This document shows positions 23,792 through 33,267 of a stretch of DNA of 64,000 nt, in pieces. The stretch lies in contig JAQYWC010000053.1 in the NCBI GenBank assembly GCA_030145245.1, positions 84,381-148,380 on the forward strand, read 5' to 3'. A program made the position numbers and the translations under genes. The DNA comes from Desulfobacterium sp. GTDB taxonomy: Bacteria; Desulfobacterota; Desulfobacteria; Desulfobacterales; Desulfobacteraceae. A model generated the notes under the pieces. It made no database searches, was not told where the DNA came from, and worked only from the letters and a program-made list of their open reading frames with translations. Positions within the stretch are counted from its first letter, which is position 1. Every line of letters begins with the position of its first letter.

Positions 23792-24874
23792 ATGGCGAAA
23801 ATCGATGCTTTTTTCAAACTCATGCACGAGCAGGGGGCTTCGGATCTCCACCTCGTGGCGGGTCAGCCTCCTGCATTGAGGCTCCACGGCGATATTGAAC
23901 GAATCAAGTACAATGTTCTGACCACAGATGAATTGAGGAGCCTTCTCTACGAGATCACCCCGGAGGAGAAGGTCAAGGTTTTTGAGGAAACCGGGGATGT
24001 GGATTTCGGGTACGAGATTCCCGGGCTTGCCAGGTACCGGGCCAACTATTTCATGCAGAAAAACGGTGTGGGCGCTGTGTTCCGGGAGATCCCATCGGAG
24101 ATCCTCACGGCCGAGCAGCTGGGGTTACCCCCGGTGATCTCAAAGCTGGCCTCCCTTCCCCGGGGGCTGGTCCTTGTGACAGGTCCCACGGGCAGCGGAA
24201 AGTCCACCACCCTTGCCGCCATCATCGACCAGGCAAACAAGATCAGAAAGGATCACATCATCACGGTGGAGGATCCCATCGAGTTTGTCCACAAGAGCCA
24301 GGGATGCATCGTCAACCACCGGGAGGTGGGTCTCCACACGGAAACCTTCAGCGCGGCCCTGCGGGGGGCGCTCCGTGAGGATCCGGACATCATCCTGGTG
24401 GGCGAGATGAGGGATCTTGAAACCATCTCCCTTGCCATTGAAGCCGCCTCCACCGGCCATCTTGTGTTCGGCACCCTGCACACCTCCAGTGCCGCCAAGA
24501 CCGTGGACCGGGTGATCGAGGTGTTTCCGGCAACGGAACAGGCCCAGATCCGTTCCACCCTGTCCGACGGCATCCGGGCCGTGGTGGCCCAGACCCTGTT
24601 CAAACGGATCGACAAAAAGGGGCGGTGCGCAGCCATGGAGATCCTGGTGGCCACGCCTGCCGTGCGAAATCTCATCCGGGAGGCAAAGACCCACCAGATT
24701 CCCTCCATGATCCAGACCGGCAAGCAGTACGGCATGCAGCTCCTTGACGATGCCATCATGCAGCTCTATAAAAAAGGGTGGATCAGCCCGGACGAAGCCT
24801 ATGGCAAGGCCAATAACAAGTCGATCTTCCGTCCGTTCCTCAAGACGCCGCCCGCAGACTTCACAGAAGCATAA
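23792..24874 (+). CDS. pilT: Twitching-motility / pilus retraction ATPase
   Basis: PilT is a hexameric ATPase that depolymerises type IV pili. The 360-residue protein has Walker A VTGPTGSGKSTTLAAI, the Asp box VEDPIEFVH, Walker B DPDIILVGEMRDLET, the His box HLVFGTLHTSSAAKT, and an AIRNLIRE-like motif AVRNLIRE needed for retraction. No membrane segments. It begins 14 bases after the divIVA-like stop. No pilin or pilus assembly gene is in the window. Confidence 0.93.
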   Translation: MAKIDAFFKLMHEQGASDLHLVAGQPPALRLHGDIERIKYNVLTTDELRSLLYEITPEEKVKVFEETGDVDFGYEIPGLARYRANYFMQKNGVGAVFREIPSEILTAEQLGLPPVISKLASLPRGLVLVTGPTGSGKSTTLAAIIDQANKIRKDHIITVEDPIEFVHKSQGCIVNHREVGLHTETFSAALRGALREDPDIILVGEMRDLETISLAIEAASTGHLVFGTLHTSSAAKTVDRVIEVFPATEQAQIRSTLSDGIRAVVAQTLFKRIDKKGRCAAMEILVATPAVRNLIREAKTHQIPSMIQTGKQYGMQLLDDAIMQLYKKGWISPDEAYGKANNKSIFRPFLKTPPADFTEA

Positions 24875-24885
24875 AGGAGGATACC

Positions 24886-26049
24886 ATGGAGAAACAGGAG
24901 ATGGATCATATCCTTGAAAAGATGCTCGAAAGCCGGGAAAATGTGTCGGATCTCAACCTGACCCCGGGAAAACCCCTGCAGGTGGAAAGCTCGGGGGAGC
25001 TGGTACCGGTGAACATGGAGCCCGATTTCAAGGTGTTGACCCCGTTCCAGACCGAGACCTTTGCCCTGAACCTGATTAACCAGGATCGGCGACTCACGGA
25101 GACGCTTCTGCGGGAAGGCTCCTGCGATCTTTCCTACGCCCTTGGCGATAAGGCGCGATTCAGGGTCAACATCTTTTCCCGCTCCGGCAACTACGCCATT
25201 GTTTTAAGAAAGCTTGAGACCACCATTCCCACCATCCAGGACCTGAACCTGCCAAAGCCTTTCCACAAAATGGCCACGGAAAAGAACGGGATCATCTTTG
25301 TCACCGGGGCCACGGGCAGTGGAAAGTCCACCTCCCTTGCCGCCCTCCTGGACAAGATCAACGACACCAAGTCGGTCCATGTGATCACCCTGGAGGACCC
25401 CATCGAGTTCCAGCATCCCCAGAAATGCTCCACCTTTAATCAGCGGGAGCTGGGCGCGGATTTTGATAGCTTTGCCTCAGGGTTGAGGGCCGCCCTTCGC
25501 CAGGCACCCAAGGTGATCCTGGTGGGGGAGATGCGGGACAGGGAGACGGTGGAGATCGGGCTTTCCGCGGCCGAGACCGGCCATCTTGTGCTCTCCACCC
25601 TTCACACCGTGGATGCGGGCCAGACCATCAACCGCATCATCGGCATGTTTTCCAGCGAGGAGGAGAAGCAGATTCGCATCCGCCTTGCCGACACGATCCG
25701 GTGGGTGGTGTGCCAGCGGCTTTTGCCAAAGACCGGTGGCGGCCGGGTGGCCGCCTTTGAGGTCATGGGATCCAACCTCAGGGTCAAGGACTCCATCCTC
25801 CACGGCGAATCCGAGGGAAAAACCTTTTATGAGATCATGCGGGCGGGCCAGGCCTTTGGCATGACCACCTTTGATAACTATATCCTCTCCCTCTACGAAC
25901 AGGGCGCCATCACCGAGGAGGTGGCCATGGCCTACGCCTCCAGGAAGGATGCCGTGGGCCGGGGGCTTGACACTATCAAGAGTTCAAGGGGGGAGGCGAC
26001 CACTGAGATCGATTCCCTGGAGATCGACCATGGATACGAGGGGGCGTGA
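24886..26049 (+). CDS. pilU: Second PilT/PilU-type ATPase
   Basis: A 387-residue paralog of the preceding protein with Walker A VTGATGSGKSTSLAAL, LEDPIEFQHP, VILVGEMRDRET and HLVLSTLHTVDAGQ. The AIRNLIRE site reads NLRVKDSILHG, so it departs from the PilT motif as PilU proteins do. PilU supports PilT-driven retraction. The arginine-finger region is present. The symbol is by context and motif, not phylogeny. Confidence 0.82.
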   Translation: MEKQEMDHILEKMLESRENVSDLNLTPGKPLQVESSGELVPVNMEPDFKVLTPFQTETFALNLINQDRRLTETLLREGSCDLSYALGDKARFRVNIFSRSGNYAIVLRKLETTIPTIQDLNLPKPFHKMATEKNGIIFVTGATGSGKSTSLAALLDKINDTKSVHVITLEDPIEFQHPQKCSTFNQRELGADFDSFASGLRAALRQAPKVILVGEMRDRETVEIGLSAAETGHLVLSTLHTVDAGQTINRIIGMFSSEEEKQIRIRLADTIRWVVCQRLLPKTGGGRVAAFEVMGSNLRVKDSILHGESEGKTFYEIMRAGQAFGMTTFDNYILSLYEQGAITEEVAMAYASRKDAVGRGLDTIKSSRGEATTEIDSLEIDHGYEGA

Positions 26050-26672
26050 TGGATATCGTCTGCAACAGCTGCCAGGCAAAGCTGACCATACCGGATAACA
26101 AGGTGCCAAAGGGCAAAAAGGCTTCGTTCATCTGTCCCCAGTGCAAACAGCGGATCCACATTCCTGTTCCGGCGCCGTCCGGGGAAGAACCGGGTGCTCC
26201 CGAGGCCTATGACGCCTCGGACAAGCCCTTTGATTTTGTGGACGACGACAAGCGGACCGCCCTGATCTGCATGGCAGGGGAGGCGTCCAGAACCCAGGCC
26301 TCAGACGCCCTGGAGGAGATGGACTATGCCGTCACATGGGCCGCTGATGTGAGGCAGGCCTTAACCCGGATGAAGTATCACCTTTTTAATGTTATTGTGG
26401 TGGATGACCGGTTTGACCCGCCCGGACAGCCGGGGGTGCTCGACGCTCTCCGGGCTTTGGAGATGGTCTCCAGGCGGCGGATTTTTGTCGTCCTTGTCAC
26501 CCAACAGTTTCGCACCCAGGACAACATGGCCGCCTTCCATGGGAGCGTCAACCTAGTGGTCAACGACAAGAGTATCAACGATGTAAAGAAGATCCTTGTG
26601 CGGGGGATCCAGGATCATGAACGTTTTTATGCGGTTTTCACCGACTCCCTCAAAGAGACCGGAAAGGCTTAA
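26049..26672 (+). CDS. Zinc-ribbon protein with receiver-like domain
   Basis: A 207-residue protein that starts at ATG 26049 overlapping the TGA of the previous gene. Residues 1-40 are an MJ0042-type zinc ribbon (CNSCQAKLTIPDN ... ICPQCKQRIHI). Residues about 70-190 look like a response-regulator receiver (ALICMAGEASRTQASDALEEM, then NVIVVDDRFD with the place of the phosphorylated Asp). It lacks a clear output domain. Coupling to the two PilT-type ATPases suggests control of pili or another motor; this is inference. Confidence 0.7.
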   Translation: MDIVCNSCQAKLTIPDNKVPKGKKASFICPQCKQRIHIPVPAPSGEEPGAPEAYDASDKPFDFVDDDKRTALICMAGEASRTQASDALEEMDYAVTWAADVRQALTRMKYHLFNVIVVDDRFDPPGQPGVLDALRALEMVSRRRIFVVLVTQQFRTQDNMAAFHGSVNLVVNDKSINDVKKILVRGIQDHERFYAVFTDSLKETGKA

Positions 26673-26675
26673 GTT

Positions 26676-28535
26676 ATGAATCAAGCGTGGAAAGAGAAGC
26701 TGGTAACCCCGGACAAGGCCCTGGCAGAGATCGAGCCGGGCATGAACCTTTTCCTGGGAACCGGCGCGGCAGAGCCGAGAACCCTGATCAAGCGCCTCAT
26801 GGGGTCCAGCGAACCCAACCTCACCGACCTGACCCTGATCCAGGTGGTGAGCCTGGGGGACGCCATCTCCATTGAGGCCCTGCGGTCGAATAAGTACCGG
26901 CTCAAGACCTTTTTCTCCGGCTGGGTGGCAAGCGAGGCGATCACGGCCGGCCGGGTGGATCTGATCCCGAGCCGGTTTTCAGCCATTCCCACCCTGATCA
27001 ACGAGCGCCAGATCCCCGTGGATGCCGCCCTGATCCAGATCTCCGAGCCGGATGAAGACGGTCTTTGCTCGCTTGGTATCGCCGTTGATGTGGCCCGCCA
27101 GGTCATGGCCCAGGCCGATCTTGTCATCGGTGAGATCAATCCGTCCGTGCCCCGCACGTTTGGCGACACCTTTGTCTCCATGGAGGAGTTTGATTTTGTG
27201 GTGGAGGGCCTGGAACCTGTGCTCTATTTTCCCTGCTGGAAGGTTGATGATGTGTATGACAAGGTGGCTGCCAACGTGGCCTCGGTGATCGAGGACGGCG
27301 CCTGCCTTGCCTTCTCCCCCGGTCCTCTGTTCGAAGCGCTGCCAAAGCACCTGGCAAGCAAGCGTCATCTGGGGCTTCATACCCCCTTTGTCACGGATGC
27401 GGTCATGAAGCTGACCAAGAGCGGGGCTGTGACCAACCGGCGGAAGTCCAAATTCCGTGGCAAGACCCTCACCTCCTATGCCCTGGGATCGGCCGAGCTG
27501 ATGACATGGCTGGATAAAAATCCCATGGTGGAGTTTCAAGATGTGGGCCGGGTGTTCCATCCCCTGGAGATCGGTCAGAACAGCCAGTTTGTTGCCATTA
27601 TCCCAGCCAGAAAGGTGGATCTTGCAAGCCGGATCGCCATGCACACGGGCCGGTGGAATGTCACCTCAGGTCCGGGCCAGACCATGGATTTCGTCAACGG
27701 GGCCGAGATATCCAGGGGCGGGTTCAACATTTTTGCCCTTCCCAGCCGTAACCTTGCAGGTGAAGCCAACATCCGCATCTCCATTGAGGCGTTTTCCAAC
27801 CAGATCAATTTTCCAGATTCCGTGGACATGGTGGCCACTGAGTATGGGATTGCCTCCCTTGGCGGCCGGAGCATGCGGGAAAGGGCCCAGGCCCTCATCG
27901 AGATCGCCCACCCGGACGATCGTGCAGGCCTGGTTGAGCAGGCCAAACAGGAGAAGCTCCTCTACCCGGATCAGATCTTCCTCCATGAAAGTTCCCATCT
28001 CTATCCAAACGATGTTGCGGAGAACCACACCTTTAAGAACAACACCCTGGTACGGTTCCGGGCCATCAAACCGTCGGATGAAGAGGGGATGCGCAGGCTT
28101 TTCTACAGGTTCTCGGACGAGGCGATCTATTACCGCTATTTCACCCCCATCAAGACCATGCCCCATGCAAAGATGCAGGCGTACGTTAATGTGGATTACC
28201 GTAGTGTTCTGTCCATTGTGGGGCTTGTGGGGACGCCGGGCCAGGGCCAGATCATTGCCGAGGCACGGTTTGCAAGGCACAGGAACAAACCCCTTGTGGA
28301 TGTGGCCTTTATCGTGGATGAGAAATACCAGGGCCTCGGCATTGCCACCCATCTCTATCGCATGCTGGCACGGCTTGCCCGCCAGCGGGGAGCCAGGGGC
28401 ATGACTGCTGATGTGCTTTCTTCCAACCTGTCCATGATGAAGGTGTTTGAAAAAGGGGACTATCCGGTTCAGTCCCGGTTCGAGGACGGGGCCCATGCCC
28501 TGTTCATCCCCTTTGAACCGGGTAGCAGAGAATGA
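26676..28535 (+). CDS. Acetyl-CoA hydrolase/transferase fused to GNAT acetyltransferase
   Basis: A 619-residue bifunctional protein. Residues about 1-430 are a CoA-transferase family (4-hydroxybutyrate/acetyl-CoA type) with GEINPSVPRTFGDTFV and VDMVATEYGIASLGGRSMRERA near the catalytic Glu region. Residues about 450-619 are a GNAT domain (VRFRAIKPSDEEGMRRLFYRF, then VDEKYQGLGIATHLYRML, the acetyl-CoA pyrophosphate-binding loop). Such fusions occur in Deltaproteobacteria. The first half moves CoA between acyl groups; the second may acetylate a protein or small molecule. It closes the pilT-region operon 3 bases after the zinc-ribbon gene. Confidence 0.88.
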   Translation: MNQAWKEKLVTPDKALAEIEPGMNLFLGTGAAEPRTLIKRLMGSSEPNLTDLTLIQVVSLGDAISIEALRSNKYRLKTFFSGWVASEAITAGRVDLIPSRFSAIPTLINERQIPVDAALIQISEPDEDGLCSLGIAVDVARQVMAQADLVIGEINPSVPRTFGDTFVSMEEFDFVVEGLEPVLYFPCWKVDDVYDKVAANVASVIEDGACLAFSPGPLFEALPKHLASKRHLGLHTPFVTDAVMKLTKSGAVTNRRKSKFRGKTLTSYALGSAELMTWLDKNPMVEFQDVGRVFHPLEIGQNSQFVAIIPARKVDLASRIAMHTGRWNVTSGPGQTMDFVNGAEISRGGFNIFALPSRNLAGEANIRISIEAFSNQINFPDSVDMVATEYGIASLGGRSMRERAQALIEIAHPDDRAGLVEQAKQEKLLYPDQIFLHESSHLYPNDVAENHTFKNNTLVRFRAIKPSDEEGMRRLFYRFSDEAIYYRYFTPIKTMPHAKMQAYVNVDYRSVLSIVGLVGTPGQGQIIAEARFARHRNKPLVDVAFIVDEKYQGLGIATHLYRMLARLARQRGARGMTADVLSSNLSMMKVFEKGDYPVQSRFEDGAHALFIPFEPGSRE

Positions 28536-28561
28536 GTTTTATCGTATCCCCCATGTGAACA

Positions 28562-28590
28562 GAGCCTGTCCTTTGTCTTAAAACAGGCTC
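28562..28590. terminator. Terminator between convergent CoA-transferase and coaX
   Basis: GAGCCTGT (28562-28569) pairs with ACAGGCTC (28583-28590). It sits midway between two convergent genes, so it may act on both transcripts; the T-richness around it is modest. Confidence 0.5.
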
Positions 28591-28616
28591 CATTTGTGTG
28601 CAAAGATCTATAAGTA

Positions 28617-29384
28617 TCAGGCCTGGTCGGCAATGATGCGAAGGCCTTCCAGGGTCAGGGCGTTGTCCACGGTCTCAATGGTTTCGGACACGTCTGCGAT
28701 GAGGACGGCCAGTCCGCCGGTGGCAATCACCTTGGGGGTGGTGTTCATCTCCTTTGCCATCCTTTTGACCATGCCGTCCACCAGGGCGGCGTTGCCGAAG
28801 ATGAGGCCCGACTTGATGCTGTCGATGGTGTTGTCTCCGATCACGGTTTCAGGCGCCTTGAAAATCTCAACCCTGGGCAGTTTGGAGGCCCGCTGGAACA
28901 GGGCTTCAGCCGATATCATCACCCCGGGGGTGATGGCGCCGCCCAGGTATTCGCCCTTGTCTGAAATGGCGTCAAAGGTGGTGGCCGTGCCAAAGTCGAT
29001 GATGATCATGCTGGTATGGTACCGCTCAAAGGCTGCCACGGCATTGACGATCCTGTCCGCACCCACCTCGGCCGGGTTGCTGTAGAGAATGGGCATGAGC
29101 TTCTTTACCGAATCAGGATTGATCCAGATGGGTTCCTGGTTCAGGTAGTCCCTGCAAAAGGAGTCCAGGATGCTGTTGGCCGGGGGAACCACCGAGGAGA
29201 TGATGGTTCTCTTGATGGTTGACATATCGAAGTCCTTGTCTGCAAAAAGCGCCTTGGCAAGGATGTTGAATTCGTCGGCGGTGCTCTCCCTGATGGTCCT
29301 GATCCGCCAGTCCACAACCAGGTTGTCCTTGTCAAACACGCCTAGAACAGTATTGGTGTTTCCCACATCTATTACCAGCAGCAT
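28617..29384 (-). CDS. coaX: Type III pantothenate kinase
   Basis: CoaX phosphorylates pantothenate with ATP, the first committed step to coenzyme A, and unlike CoaA is not inhibited by CoA. The 255-residue protein has the phosphate-binding LLVIDVGNTNTVLGVFD at the start, the pantothenate-binding GADRIVNAVAAFE near residue 108, and MIIIDFGTATTFDAIS near residue 127. Together with panC at the window start, this organism makes its own CoA precursor. Last in the tilS-ftsH-folP-ybbR-coaX direction. Confidence 0.94.
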   Translation of the reverse strand: MLLVIDVGNTNTVLGVFDKDNLVVDWRIRTIRESTADEFNILAKALFADKDFDMSTIKRTIISSVVPPANSILDSFCRDYLNQEPIWINPDSVKKLMPILYSNPAEVGADRIVNAVAAFERYHTSMIIIDFGTATTFDAISDKGEYLGGAITPGVMISAEALFQRASKLPRVEIFKAPETVIGDNTIDSIKSGLIFGNAALVDGMVKRMAKEMNTTPKVIATGGLAVLIADVSETIETVDNALTLEGLRIIADQA

Positions 29385-29393
29385 GGCTCTCCT

Positions 29394-30311
29394 CTACTCA
29401 ATGGTTACGGTGAACAGTTCAGGTCTTGTGTCAGCCAGTATAAGACCCACTGGAAGCTCGATGACCGCCCGGCGCACGTATACCCCGGGGGCCAGTCCTT
29501 CCAGGTCAATGTATACCCTAAACTGCTCCTTGAAGCCACTTTTTTTCAGCGTGTTCCGGGGGCCCTTGACCTTTATCTCCATGGTGGTCGGAAGAATGGT
29601 TGTTTTTGGACGACTGTTTTTCGTGGCGATGGGCATCTCTTCAAAGGTTTGGGTGACAATGGTTTCAACAATGGGAACCGTGGCCACTACCATGGCTGTG
29701 GAGGTCTTAATCGTTGCCGAGAAACCAAGATCCAGGGGGATGTTCTTCTTGAAATTTTCCCTGGCATTGCTGATATCAACCGGTTTTGTCTTGATCCAGG
29801 CAAGGGAGCCGATGGCGGATTCCGCACCGATCACCTCCACTACCATGGGATCTGTGGCAGCATCAAGGGCTGTGTAGCCGGGTGCGGGTTTTCCGGTGTA
29901 GGGGACGTGGACAGGCAGGCGTTTTGTTAATTTCCTCTCCAGCTGCACCGTGATGAACGAGGGGGTGACAGCGGTGATGGCAAGCCTCGGGTGGAGGGGA
30001 ATTCTTTCCTCCATCACCGGGATGGAGTAAATGCCGGGGTCGATGGTGCTGGCGTTTCCCGCAGGATCCAGGGCAAGGTCTGTGTATAGGTCCACAAGAT
30101 AGCTCAGGTCCTCCTGGCTGGCCTGTTTGATTAACCTTGACGGTCCCTTGATCCGGATCTCCAGGTTGGTGGCATGGGACGGGATTTTGACAAGGTTTGA
30201 GGGTGGGGACGAGAACCCCAGGGGGACAAGCAGGTTGGTCTCTTCCGGCTCCGGGCTGCACCCGGTTAACAGGGCGATGACCAGGGCTGTGATGACAACA
30301 AGATGCCTCAT
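29394..30311 (-). CDS. YbbR-domain lipoprotein (CdaR-like)
   Basis: A 305-residue protein with the lipobox VIALLTGCS, so it is probably anchored to a membrane after signal peptidase II cleavage. The rest consists of YbbR-type beta repeats (LEIRIKGPSRLIKQ, TVQLERKLTKRLPVHVPYTGKP, MEIKVKGPRNTLKK). CdaR regulates the c-di-AMP synthase CdaA and is usually encoded right after cdaA. Here cdaA is absent and folP is the neighbour. A lipid anchor replacing the usual N-terminal helix is unusual. Confidence 0.78.
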   Translation of the reverse strand: MRHLVVITALVIALLTGCSPEPEETNLLVPLGFSSPPSNLVKIPSHATNLEIRIKGPSRLIKQASQEDLSYLVDLYTDLALDPAGNASTIDPGIYSIPVMEERIPLHPRLAITAVTPSFITVQLERKLTKRLPVHVPYTGKPAPGYTALDAATDPMVVEVIGAESAIGSLAWIKTKPVDISNARENFKKNIPLDLGFSATIKTSTAMVVATVPIVETIVTQTFEEMPIATKNSRPKTTILPTTMEIKVKGPRNTLKKSGFKEQFRVYIDLEGLAPGVYVRRAVIELPVGLILADTRPELFTVTIE

Positions 30312-30356
30312 CCGGGATTCTCTTTATTCATAATAGTAGGTGTTTTTCCGATGGTG

Positions 30357-31220
30357 TCAGGCGTTCATGATGGCCGCGGTGATACGGGCCACCGGGGCAA
30401 ACGCTGCCACGTCATGGACCCTGACGATCTCAGCGCCGTTCAGCAGGCAGGCGGCAGCCGCCGCCATGGTGCCCTGTTCCGCTTCAAGGTCATCCGCCTT
30501 GACGGGCTTGCCGGTTGCGTCGGACAGGATCTTCTGGATGAACGACTTCCGGGAGGGTCCCATGAGAACCGGGAACCCAAGGGCCTTGATCTTTTCCAGA
30601 TGCTTGATGAGCATCAGGTTGTGGGTAACGGTCTTGCCAAATCCGATGCCGGGATCAAGGATTATTTTGTCCCTTTGAATGCCGGCGGAAAGGGCGACCT
30701 CGATCCGGGCCGTGAGATGGTCCACGATCTCCTTGATGAGATCGTCGTAGGACGGTTTGACCTGCATGGTCTCGGGGGTTCCCTTCATGTGCATGAGGAT
30801 GATGGGAACCCCGGTTTCCCTTGCCACCTCTGCCATGGCTGGATCTGTCTCCATGGCAGAGATGTCGTTGATGATCCCGGCTCCAGCCTTGATGGCTTCC
30901 CTTGCCACCTCGGCCTTGACCGTGTCGATGGAGATGGGCACATCAATCTGTTTTGACAGGCGCTCAATCACCGGAATGACCCGCTCCATCTCCTGGTCGG
31001 CCGGTACAGGCTCGGCAAACGGCCGGGAGGATTCCCCGCCAATGTCGAGGATCCCGGCACCAGCCTTGACAAGCTCAAGTCCGTGGGCCACAGCGTTATC
31101 CAGGCCCAGGTATTTGCCACCGTCGGAAAACGAGTCCGGGGTGGCGTTGAGGATGCCCATGATGCAGGGGCCTTTGTCAAAATCGAGTGTGAAGCGGTTC
31201 CATTCCATCTTGTTTGTCAT
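30357..31220 (-). CDS. folP: Dihydropteroate synthase
   Basis: FolP condenses p-aminobenzoate with the pterin diphosphate to make dihydropteroate, for folate. It is the sulfonamide target. The 287-residue TIM barrel carries CIMGILNATPDSFSDGGKY and GILDIGGESSRPFAEPV (the two signatures), then IGFGKTVTHN and GPSRKSFI. Its ATG overlaps the ftsH stop by one base (TAATG). Folate links it to pabA at 44.1 kb and the MetV gene at 34.4 kb. Confidence 0.95.
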   Translation of the reverse strand: MTNKMEWNRFTLDFDKGPCIMGILNATPDSFSDGGKYLGLDNAVAHGLELVKAGAGILDIGGESSRPFAEPVPADQEMERVIPVIERLSKQIDVPISIDTVKAEVAREAIKAGAGIINDISAMETDPAMAEVARETGVPIILMHMKGTPETMQVKPSYDDLIKEIVDHLTARIEVALSAGIQRDKIILDPGIGFGKTVTHNLMLIKHLEKIKALGFPVLMGPSRKSFIQKILSDATGKPVKADDLEAEQGTMAAAAACLLNGAEIVRVHDVAAFAPVARITAAIMNA

Positions 31221-33193
31221 TACTTGTCTTCCCCTTTTTCCGGGGCCTCGTCTTCATCTCCGGGGTCCTGGTCAGATCCGTTGTCTTCTGGTTCTTCAGC
31301 GTCAGTATCGGTTGACTCTTTTGCTTTTGCGTCGTCGTCGGCTGTCTCTTCCGTGTTGTTCTCAGGTTTGACGAATTTCTCGGTGGAGGGCTTGAAGTCG
31401 GGCTTCATGGACAGGATCAGCTCGTCCAGCTCCTCTCCCATGACCGTCTCTTTTTCCATGAGAAGATCGGCAAGGCTGTGAAGGATCTCGATGTTTTCGA
31501 GCAACACTTCCCTGGCTTTTTCATAGTTGCGATTGATGACAGCGGACACCTCTGCATCGATCTTCCGGGCCGTATCCTCGGAATACTCCCTGGCCTGGCC
31601 CATCTCCCGTCCGATGAAGATCTGCTCGTCACCCTGGTCATAGGCAAGGGGGCCCAGGGTATCGCTCATGCCCCAGGTTCTGACCATCTTGTTGGCAAGG
31701 GCGGTTGCCTGCTTGATATCGTTGGATGCGCCGGTTGAGATGCGGTTAAAGATGATCTCTTCCGCTACCCGGCCGCCAAATGCCACGGCAAGTTCGCTCT
31801 GGAGCTGGTCCTTGTACTTGAAGTCCCTCTCCTCGGGCAGAAACCAGGTGACACCGGCCGCCCGTCCCCTGGGAATGATGGTGACCTTGTTCACGGCGTC
31901 GGTGCCGGGCAAAAGCCTTGCCACCAGGGCATGGCCTGCCTCGTGGTAGGCGGTGGTTTTCTGTTCGTCCTCCCGGCGCACCTTGGATTTGCGTTCAAGG
32001 CCCATGTAGACCTTGTCCTTGGCATCTTCGAAATCGGTCATGTCAAGCTTTTCATGGTCCCGTTTGGCTGCAAGAAGGGCTGCTTCGTTCACCAGGTTTT
32101 CAAGGTCGGCACCGGAAAATCCCGGGGTGCCCTTGGCAAGGACCAGGGCGTCGATGTCTTCGCCCAGGGGGGTTTTCTTCATGTGTACCTTGAGAATTCC
32201 CTCTCTGCCCAGGATGTCGGGCAGGTCCACATAGACCTGACGGTCGAATCTGCCGGGTCTGAGCAGGGCAGGGTCGAGTACGTCGGCCCGGTTGGTGGCA
32301 GCCATGAGGATGACGCCTTCGTTGGATTCAAACCCGTCCATCTCCACCAGGAGCTGGTTCAGGGTCTGCTCCCGCTCGTCGTGTCCGCCGCCCATGCCGG
32401 CACCGCGCTGGCGGCCAACGGCATCGATCTCGTCGATGAAGATGATGCAGGGGGCGTTTTTCTTGCCCTGGGCAAAGAGGTCCCTCACCCTTGAGGCGCC
32501 CACGCCCACGAACATCTCCACAAAGTCGGAGCCGGAGATGGTATAAAAGGGTACGCCTGCTTCGCCGGCAACGGCGCGGGAGAGCAGGGTCTTTCCGGTT
32601 CCGGGGGCACCCACCAGGAGCACGCCCTTGGGGATGCGGCCGCCGAGCCGGGTGTATTTGCTTGGATCCCTCAGGAAGTCAACGACCTCGGTGAGTTCCT
32701 CCTTGGCTTCATCAATACCGGCCACGTTGTCAAAGGTGACCTTGTCTCCCTTGTCTGATATGAGACGGGCACGGCTCTTGCCAAAGGACATGGCCTTGCC
32801 GCCGCCGCCCCCACCCTGCATCTGTCGCATGAAAAAGATCCACACGCCGATGAGAACTATCATGGGCAGCCAGGAGATGACAATGGACATGAGCCAGGAG
32901 GATTCCGCAGGGGGTTTGGCCTTGATGGTCACGCCGCTGTTTCGCAGGATTTTTATGAGTTCTGCGTCCCGGGGAGCAAAGGTGGAAAATCTTGATCCGC
33001 TGTTGTCAGTGCCATAGAGGTCCTGGCCCTGGATGACGACGCTCTGAACCCGGTCGTTCTCAACCATTTCAAGGAATTGTGAGTAGTCAATGGCGGTTTC
33101 TGTTGCGTGCTGCTGGTTGAAGATATTATATAGCATCACCATCATCAGCACTATGACCAACCATAGGGAGAGGTTCTTGTAAAACTGATTCAA
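31220..33193 (-). CDS. ftsH: ATP-dependent zinc metalloprotease FtsH
   Basis: FtsH degrades damaged membrane proteins and some regulators. The 657-residue protein has one N-terminal membrane helix ([18 protein letters not shown]), a periplasmic loop, a second helix ([20 protein letters not shown]), then the AAA+ domain with [14 protein letters not shown] and the SRH ([20 protein letters not shown]). The zinc site is [12 protein letters not shown]. The last about 55 residues are a very acidic, low-complexity tail ([13 protein letters not shown] ... [10 protein letters not shown]), longer than usual, and probably disordered. Confidence 0.96.
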   Translation of the reverse strand: MNQFYKNLSLWLVIVLMMVMLYNIFNQQHATETAIDYSQFLEMVENDRVQSVVIQGQDLYGTDNSGSRFSTFAPRDAELIKILRNSGVTIKAKPPAESSWLMSIVISWLPMIVLIGVWIFFMRQMQGGGGGGKAMSFGKSRARLISDKGDKVTFDNVAGIDEAKEELTEVVDFLRDPSKYTRLGGRIPKGVLLVGAPGTGKTLLSRAVAGEAGVPFYTISGSDFVEMFVGVGASRVRDLFAQGKKNAPCIIFIDEIDAVGRQRGAGMGGGHDEREQTLNQLLVEMDGFESNEGVILMAATNRADVLDPALLRPGRFDRQVYVDLPDILGREGILKVHMKKTPLGEDIDALVLAKGTPGFSGADLENLVNEAALLAAKRDHEKLDMTDFEDAKDKVYMGLERKSKVRREDEQKTTAYHEAGHALVARLLPGTDAVNKVTIIPRGRAAGVTWFLPEERDFKYKDQLQSELAVAFGGRVAEEIIFNRISTGASNDIKQATALANKMVRTWGMSDTLGPLAYDQGDEQIFIGREMGQAREYSEDTARKIDAEVSAVINRNYEKAREVLLENIEILHSLADLLMEKETVMGEELDELILSMKPDFKPSTEKFVKPENNTEETADDDAKAKESTDTDAEEPEDNGSDQDPGDEDEAPEKGEDK

Positions 33194-33267
33194 GACTATT
33201 TCCTTTTCTGATAGGTTAAATTAATTTCTAACAAATATTCAAAACCCATAATAACCATGTATTGCGA

